Source of the DNA: Diaphorobacter caeni
GTDB taxonomy: Bacteria; Pseudomonadota; Gammaproteobacteria; Burkholderiales; Burkholderiaceae_C
Length of the DNA stretch: 64,000 nt
Reading direction: 5' to 3'
Assembly (NCBI RefSeq): GCF_015354245.1
Contig: NZ_JADKYZ010000004.1
Span: forward strand, 186,001-250,000
In this document: positions 59,046-64,000 of the stretch, piece after piece
Layout: every line of letters starts with the position of its first letter
How positions within the stretch are numbered: position 1 is the first letter of the stretch
Notes under the pieces: model-generated
Seen by the model: only the letters and a program-made list of their open reading frames with translations
Told to the model about the DNA's origin: nothing
Databases searched by the model: none
Made by a program: the position numbers and the translations under genes

Positions 59046-60065
59046 ATGTCCATCGTTATCAACGGGCAGGAGTGCGCGGACGGCCGCTTTCCCATCCATC
59101 TGACACCAGGACAAACTCACACTCTGGTGACCAGTCCGGGCATGGGCAGCTTGCAGATCGGCCCCGAAACGCTGGACCGCAAAGCCGACCTGTTCTTGCC
59201 TGCTGACGCCAAAGTCAACTGGAACTGCTTTGACCCGTTTGAAACCGGAGCACGCTCGCCATGGCCGCGCTTCATCTACTACACGGGCAACGACACGGGA
59301 TTCTTTGACTGGTCGCGCCAAAGGCGGATCGAGGATCTTCGCTGGCGTCCACTGCTAGCCGCCGATACCGATGTGCACGTGCAAGGCGCGCAGATATCGA
59401 GCCTCACCCTCTGGATGAGCAGCGAATGCCAAGGAGGACTGCATCTTCATCTTGCGGATGACTGCAACATCTCAAGTCTTTCGCTGTGCGGACATCTCGG
59501 GCAGATCACCGTCACCGGTCGGCTGCCCAGCAAGCTGTTTCTCGGGCCCCAAACCAGAAAGCGCATGCAGGACAAGCCCCTTCAGATCCCGCCGATGCAA
59601 GCACTGGAAAGCTGCACGACCCAGCTGGAGATCAGCAACACCGCGGCCAGTCAGGCCATATCGCTGGATTGTCTGGCGCGCTTCCCGCAGTTGGAATCCC
59701 TGAACCTCCATGGCCGATACGCCGACCTGTCGCCATTGGCGCAATTGACGCGGCTCACCTCACTCGGGTTGAGCTTCATGCCCGAATTGCCTGGACTTCC
59801 CGATGTCCCGACATGGCCCGATCTCAACAGTCTGATTGCATACAACGTTGAGGAATCCACAGGCAAACGACTGAGAGCCCAGATCAAGTCCCGCGAAAAG
59901 CTGCGCCCATGGACTGGGCATGCCTCAGTCACCCAACTGCGCAAGCCCGAGTGGTGGGCCAAGGAATATGGGCGCCCGTTCGCAGGCTGGCCCACGGTGA
60001 GTGCCAAAAAAGCCAATGCTGCCTATGACCGTGCTCTTGAGCAGTTGAATGCGGCCAGAACCTAG
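59046..60065 (+). CDS. Hypothetical protein with leucine-rich segment, ended early by an amber codon
   Basis: The 339-residue protein has no domain I can name. Its second half shows leucine-rich spacing (LDCLARFPQLESLNLHGRY, then LSPLAQLTRLTSLGLSF), and it ends with a helical region after WWAKEYGRPF. The frame stops at TAG 60063-60065, then stays open in the same frame for 61 more codons of protein-like sequence to TGA 60251. The gene therefore looks like a longer one cut by a point mutation (CAG or similar to TAG). There is no signal peptide. It is convergent with mnmA. Confidence 0.7.
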   Translation: MSIVINGQECADGRFPIHLTPGQTHTLVTSPGMGSLQIGPETLDRKADLFLPADAKVNWNCFDPFETGARSPWPRFIYYTGNDTGFFDWSRQRRIEDLRWRPLLAADTDVHVQGAQISSLTLWMSSECQGGLHLHLADDCNISSLSLCGHLGQITVTGRLPSKLFLGPQTRKRMQDKPLQIPPMQALESCTTQLEISNTAASQAISLDCLARFPQLESLNLHGRYADLSPLAQLTRLTSLGLSFMPELPGLPDVPTWPDLNSLIAYNVEESTGKRLRAQIKSREKLRPWTGHASVTQLRKPEWWAKEYGRPFAGWPTVSAKKANAAYDRALEQLNAART

Positions 60066-60251
60066 GCCGCAGTACAGTACGCCATCACGGAGTTCACCAA
60101 GGTCTTCAATGCCATGCGCAATATTGAAACCGTCGAGCGCGATGATCTTGGCGACGCCGTCTGGCAGTTGGCGCAACAGGATTCAGTGAAGACATTGGGC
60201 GTGACCGAAGAGCTGGCGCAGGAGTGGTTCGACGTCGCGCGAGACTACTGA
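60066..60251 (+). pseudogene. In-frame continuation of the 59046 gene beyond the amber stop
   Basis: After TAG 60063 the same frame encodes 61 residues with normal codon use and no start codon at its beginning, including EFTKVFNAMRNIETVERDD and LGVTEELAQEWFDVARDY. It reads as the natural C-terminal helix bundle of the preceding protein. The only internal ATG (60111) lacks a ribosome site. Either the gene is a recent pseudogene, the stop is read through, or the base call is wrong. Confidence 0.6.
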
Positions 60252-60253
60252 TC

Positions 60254-61396
60254 TCAGGCCATCGCCGAAATCACACCGCCGCCCAGACACACATCGCCGT
60301 CATACAGCACGGCCGACTGGCCCGGCGTCACGGCCCATTGCGCGGCGGGGAAATGCAGGCTGAAGGTATCGCCCTCGGCCTGCACCACGTTGCAGTTGGC
60401 GTCCTGCTGGCGGTAGCGGGTCTTGGCGGCGCAGGCGCCAGTGGCGGGTGGGTGCCCTGCGACCCAGCTCGCGTCCTGGGCCTGCAGGTCGTGCGAGAGC
60501 AGCCAGGGGTGGTCGTGCCCCTGCACCACGCGCAGGGCGTTCTTTTCAAGATCCTTGCGCGCGACGAACCATGGCGAGTGATCGCCCGCTCCGCGCTGCG
60601 CGCCCTTTTCCTTCACCCCGCCGATGCCCAGGCCCTGGCGCTGACCGAGCGTGTAGAACGACAGCCCCACATGCTTGCCGAGCTTGCGGCCCCGGTCGTC
60701 CAGAATCGGGCCGGGTTCGTGCTTGATGTAGCGGTTCAGAAAATCGCGAAACGGCCGCTCGCCGATGAAGCAGATGCCGGTCGAGTCCTTCTTCTTGGCG
60801 TTCGGCAGGCCGATTTCCTCGGCGATGCGGCGTACCTCGGTCTTGTGCAGTTCGCCCACCGGAAACATCGACTTGGAGAGCTGCGCCTGATTCAACCTGT
60901 GCAGAAAATAGCTCTGGTCCTTGGACGGATCCAGCCCCTTGAGCAGCTCGAACAGCTGCGTGTCCGGGTTCTGGCGCACGCGCGCGTAGTGGCCGGTGGC
61001 GATCTTTTCGGCACCGAGGCGCATGGCGTGGTCGAGAAACGCCTTGAACTTGATCTCGGCATTGCACAGCACGTCGGGATTGGGCGTGCGGCCAGCCTGG
61101 TACTCGCGCAGAAACTCGGCGAACACGCGGTCCTTGTACTCGGCGGCGAAGTTCACATGCTCGATCTCGATGCCGATCACGTCGGCCACGGCTGCCGCGT
61201 CCACAAAATCGATGTTGGACGAGCAGAACTCGCTGTCGTCGTCATCTTCCCAGTTCTTCATGAAGATGCCGACCACCTCGTGCCCCTGCTTTTTCAGCAG
61301 GTGCGCGGTGACGGCCGAGTCCACGCCGCCCGACAGGCCGACGACGACGCGGTGCTTGGTGGAGGAAGTGGGGGAAGAGGAAGAAGCGCTGCTCAT
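60254..61396 (-). CDS. mnmA: tRNA-specific 2-thiouridylase MnmA
   Basis: MnmA puts the 2-thio group on U34 of Lys, Glu and Gln tRNAs. The 380-residue enzyme has the PP-loop [20 protein letters not shown], the catalytic Cys in [14 protein letters not shown] and the second Cys in [13 protein letters not shown], then two C-terminal beta domains. ATG 61396 (MSSASSSS) gives a short Ser-rich leader; the frame is open further upstream without homology. It is convergent with the interrupted gene, 2 bases from its final stop. Confidence 0.96.
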   Translation of the reverse strand: MSSASSSSPTSSTKHRVVVGLSGGVDSAVTAHLLKKQGHEVVGIFMKNWEDDDDSEFCSSNIDFVDAAAVADVIGIEIEHVNFAAEYKDRVFAEFLREYQAGRTPNPDVLCNAEIKFKAFLDHAMRLGAEKIATGHYARVRQNPDTQLFELLKGLDPSKDQSYFLHRLNQAQLSKSMFPVGELHKTEVRRIAEEIGLPNAKKKDSTGICFIGERPFRDFLNRYIKHEPGPILDDRGRKLGKHVGLSFYTLGQRQGLGIGGVKEKGAQRGAGDHSPWFVARKDLEKNALRVVQGHDHPWLLSHDLQAQDASWVAGHPPATGACAAKTRYRQQDANCNVVQAEGDTFSLHFPAAQWAVTPGQSAVLYDGDVCLGGGVISAMA

Positions 61397-61729
61397 TGCC
61401 CGAATTGTATTTTTTTGCCCGCGCCCACGCGCGCCGCCGCTCCGCATACCCCTGTTGCATGACCGTTTCACATCGTGGCAACGGCCAAGGGGCAAAACAA
61501 CAGTCACCGGAGAAAAATGCCCGATCCGCGAGTCGAAGGGTAAACTTCTTCCTATCCGACAAGCACTTGCGCATGATTTCCCAACTTTCTCCGCAAGTGT
61601 CTGCAACGGCAACGCCGCTGGGTCCGCGAACGGTCTTCGCGCATGATCCCGTCGGCCCCCAAGAATGAAATGAACGCCGGAGGCCAGCCCTGGCGGCCTC
61701 TCCCGCCCCCGACAACGGAGTCAGTTTTG
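61397..61729. other. Divergent promoter region between mnmA and the porin gene
   Basis: The 333 bp hold no gene I can support. A 7-bp inverted repeat ACTTGCG/CGCAAGT with a long loop lies near 61565-61600. A GAGGCC/GGCCTC hairpin lies near 61680-61702 in the porin leader, just before the GGAG ribosome site. Confidence 0.45.
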
Positions 61730-62806
61730 TTGAAGAAAGAACTCGGCGCGCTCTGTGCCGCGCTCGCAGCCGCCACGCTGGCGATGCCGGCCGCCGCACA
61801 GCTCAAGGATTTCACGGTCTACGGCGTGATGGATCTCGGCGTGCGCCGCTCGTCCGGCCTCTCGGACACCCACCAGCCCACCGCCACCTCGCTCACCAGC
61901 ATGAGCAACGGCATCGTCGACGCCAGCCGCTGGGGCGTGCGCGGCATCACCCCGCTGGGCGGCGGCGTGAACACCGTCTGGGAACTCGAATCGGGCATCA
62001 ACGCCGACACCGGCACCCAAAGCCATGCCAGCAAGTATTTCGACCGCGCGAGCTGGATCGGCCTGCAGAACCAGAGCGAGACGCTCACCCTCGGCCGCCA
62101 CAGCTCGCTGCTGGCCGACACGCTCTCGACCATCGACCCGCTGCAAAAGCGCTTTCCCGATTTCAACCCCAACGTCACCATCGGCGCGCTGAGCCAGCCG
62201 GGTCTCTCCAACCAATACGGCAACGGCGGCCTCGCGGGCAACGCGTACTGGCTCGACAACTCCGTCAAATACACCAGCCGCACCAACCACTTCCGGCTGA
62301 GCGCGATGTACGGCTTCGGCGAGCAGGCGGGCGACCGCAAGCCCCTGTCCTCCGGCGGCCTGCTGTTCAGCGTCGAAGACCGCGACATGATCATCTCCGG
62401 CGCCTACCAGACGTTCAAGGACAGCGAGAGCCGTGCGCTCAAGGCCTGGACCGTGGGCTCCTCCTACAAGTCCGGCACCGTGCGCTTCGCCGCCTCCGCC
62501 GCCCGCAGCGAGGCCGATCTGGGCAGCTCCCTGAGCACCATCCAGCGCGTGTACTCGCTCGGCGCGACCATGTCGACCACCACCAAGACCGACTGGACCC
62601 TCGCCTACTACAAGGTCACCCGCGAGCGCTCGCAATACGCGGACGACGGCTACAACCGCCTGATCGCGCTCTACGAATACAAGTTCTCCTACCGCACCAA
62701 GCTGTACGCGGAGTTCGACGTCACCAACTGGAACGACGGCTATCAGGGCGCAGGCAACAAGAGCCGCGCGACCGGGTTCGGCGTGGGGATGCAGTACCGG
62801 TTCTGA
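61730..62806 (+). CDS. Gram-negative general porin
   Basis: The 358-residue protein has a signal peptide (MKKELGALCAALAAATLAMP, cut after AAAQ or so) and begins its barrel with LKDFTVYGVMDLGVRRSSG. It contains GGVNTVWELESGIN, WIGLQNQSETLTLGR and ends GVGMQYRF with the C-terminal Phe needed for BAM insertion. This is the trimeric porin type of Comamonadaceae. I chose TTG 61730, about 10 bases after GGAG, because it starts the signal peptide; a TTG at 61727 or ATG 61670 is possible. A TTG start is unusual for an abundant porin. Confidence 0.88.
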   Translation: MKKELGALCAALAAATLAMPAAAQLKDFTVYGVMDLGVRRSSGLSDTHQPTATSLTSMSNGIVDASRWGVRGITPLGGGVNTVWELESGINADTGTQSHASKYFDRASWIGLQNQSETLTLGRHSSLLADTLSTIDPLQKRFPDFNPNVTIGALSQPGLSNQYGNGGLAGNAYWLDNSVKYTSRTNHFRLSAMYGFGEQAGDRKPLSSGGLLFSVEDRDMIISGAYQTFKDSESRALKAWTVGSSYKSGTVRFAASAARSEADLGSSLSTIQRVYSLGATMSTTTKTDWTLAYYKVTRERSQYADDGYNRLIALYEYKFSYRTKLYAEFDVTNWNDGYQGAGNKSRATGFGVGMQYRF

Positions 62807-62872
62807 CCGGCACCGCAGACCGACGCACGGCACACAGCGCGCGGAGAGCGCGCGTCCAGAACCCAAGCCGCG

Positions 62873-64000
62873 TCACGGCTGCTCGTAGGTCCGCAACTCC
62901 GGGAGCTTGGGCTGCGCGTGACGGCGCAGCGCGGCTTCGAGATCCTTGGTGACCTTGGACGTGTGATCCACCTGCGGCCTGCAGGGCGTGGATGCCGAAG
63001 TGCCGGGAGCGCATTCGATGGCGCCGAGCTCCGGTGGCAGCCTCCATTCGAAATCCCTGAGTGTCGCCTCCTGCACCAACGATTGCAGCGCAATCACAGG
63101 TCGCTCCGCACCGGGCCAGGCGTCCACGTGGTGCAGCAGCTTCCAGAAACCGGGCGAGTCGTTGCGTTCAATCTCCGCTACCCGATACCTGTCGCTGGCC
63201 ATCACGATCTTGTCCCCTTGCGAAGCACCGGATGCGGTCTGCTCCTCGCACCAAGCCAGTTCATGAACGATGGCCTTTGCGGAAGGCAGATCGCCCACTT
63301 GCAGCCAATGGCTGCGCAGCATGAAATTTCGCAGTTCGGGACAATAGACCAAGGACGACTCAGGACGCACAAAGCCGAAGGCGCGGCCGTCGCGCAGATT
63401 CAACCGCAGATAGCGCGCGCCCAGACCGGACAGACTGGCCCAGCGAGAATCGCTTTTGCCCGACAGCGCATTGGCGATGCGCTGCGCCTGAGCCATGCCA
63501 CGCATATCAGCCCCAGTGCCAATGGCGTGATCGGAGCTGCACTGCTCCAATTCCCAAAGCCCTTCCGCTGGCACATCGTGCCAGGCAGCAGCCCGGGGAA
63601 TCGCCAATTTCTGCGCACAGGCTTGAAGGGTCTGCGCATTCTGCTTTTCTCTGGTGCGATCCGCGATCTGTTGAAACAAAAAAATCCCGGCGATCGCAAA
63701 TATGCCAATCACGAGCAACCGCTTGGCGTACGCCCTGATCCACCACACGAGCTCCATCTTCGTCTGCCGGAACTTCTCCACCGCACGCCAAGGCGCGGGC
63801 AGCCGCCCCCAGGCCCCCGTCCAGCGGTGCACATGCTCCTCGGGCAGCCACCAGTCCAGAAAATTCTGCCATTGCACATAGAAGTGGCGCAGGTGCTCCG
63901 GCGTGAGCTGAAGCTCCCTCGCGACCTCGGGATCGGGCTCGCCAAGCAACGCCATCGCGATCTTCCGTTGCGATGGGCGAAGTGACTCCAGCGTGTCGAG
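62873..64000 (-). CDS. HTH-transmembrane protein of unknown function (5' end beyond the window)
   Basis: The frame is open to the right edge, so at least 375 residues are seen and the N-terminus is missing. It begins with a helix-turn-helix-like segment (LRPSQRKIAMALLGEPDPEV, then LQLTPEHLRHFYVQWQNFL) resembling sigma region 4. After a basic linker comes one membrane segment (LLVIGIFAIAGIFLFQQI) and a long C-terminal domain, probably periplasmic, with several Cys residues and no family I know. It could be a one-component membrane regulator. ATG 63955 is in frame but the conserved-looking sequence extends upstream of it. Confidence 0.65.
   Translation of the reverse strand, partial: LDTLESLRPSQRKIAMALLGEPDPEVARELQLTPEHLRHFYVQWQNFLDWWLPEEHVHRWTGAWGRLPAPWRAVEKFRQTKMELVWWIRAYAKRLLVIGIFAIAGIFLFQQIADRTREKQNAQTLQACAQKLAIPRAAAWHDVPAEGLWELEQCSSDHAIGTGADMRGMAQAQRIANALSGKSDSRWASLSGLGARYLRLNLRDGRAFGFVRPESSLVYCPELRNFMLRSHWLQVGDLPSAKAIVHELAWCEEQTASGASQGDKIVMASDRYRVAEIERNDSPGFWKLLHHVDAWPGAERPVIALQSLVQEATLRDFEWRLPPELGAIECAPGTSASTPCRPQVDHTSKVTKDLEAALRRHAQPKLPELRTYEQP

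Overview
The window reads as chromosomal DNA of a high-GC betaproteobacterium, most likely of the family Comamonadaceae (Comamonas, Delftia or Acidovorax-like). Supporting signs are the Bug-type substrate-binding proteins without their membrane partners, a short type 2 ArgC, a uvrA / MFS / ssb neighbourhood, a TfpZ-type pilin accessory gene and the general codon use. This assignment is inference. I see no rRNA, tRNA, CRISPR array, transposase or prophage.

Region 1 (1-23.6 kb) is mostly housekeeping. It carries a gene tail, a four-helix membrane protein, the periplasmic protease BepA, MoaC, a lower-GC island with a type IV pilin and its TfpZ accessory protein, an FHA / PP2C phosphatase pair, two tandem TerC proteins, SucCD, ArgC, DprA, a LysM protein, Def, a lipoprotein, Fmt, AzlCD, Pgk, a pair of lipoproteins (the second FlgO-like), a DMT exporter, PyrF and a LysR regulator.

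Region 2 (23.6-38.8 kb) holds a Bug protein with an AspA/AstE-like hydrolase, a DUF779 gene with an ExaC/AcoD-type aldehyde dehydrogenase, UvrA, a MarR regulator with a DHA2-type MFS pump, another MFS protein, SSB and a PAS-GGDEF-EAL protein.

Region 3 (38.8-58.6 kb) is catabolic. A TetR-controlled SDR / class II aldolase / MFS group with two matching operator-like sites is followed by two Bug genes. These diverge from an operon of a DUF1537 acid-sugar kinase, a PdxA2-like dehydrogenase, an iron alcohol dehydrogenase, a DapA-family lyase and a DeoR regulator, which looks like a four-carbon sugar acid pathway. Next comes a complete tartronate semialdehyde route from glyoxylate to 2-phosphoglycerate (gcl, hyi, glxR, MOFRL glycerate kinase) with a LysR regulator, then a lactate/glycolate permease.

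Region 4 (58.6-64 kb) has an unknown gene interrupted by an in-frame amber codon, MnmA, a porin and a truncated HTH-transmembrane gene.

The signal least explained by genes is a dispersed structured repeat of about 180 bp, present five times in three intergenic sites. Two of the sites are inverted pairs around a conserved spacer. The stems differ between copies by compensatory base changes, so the folded form seems to be under selection.
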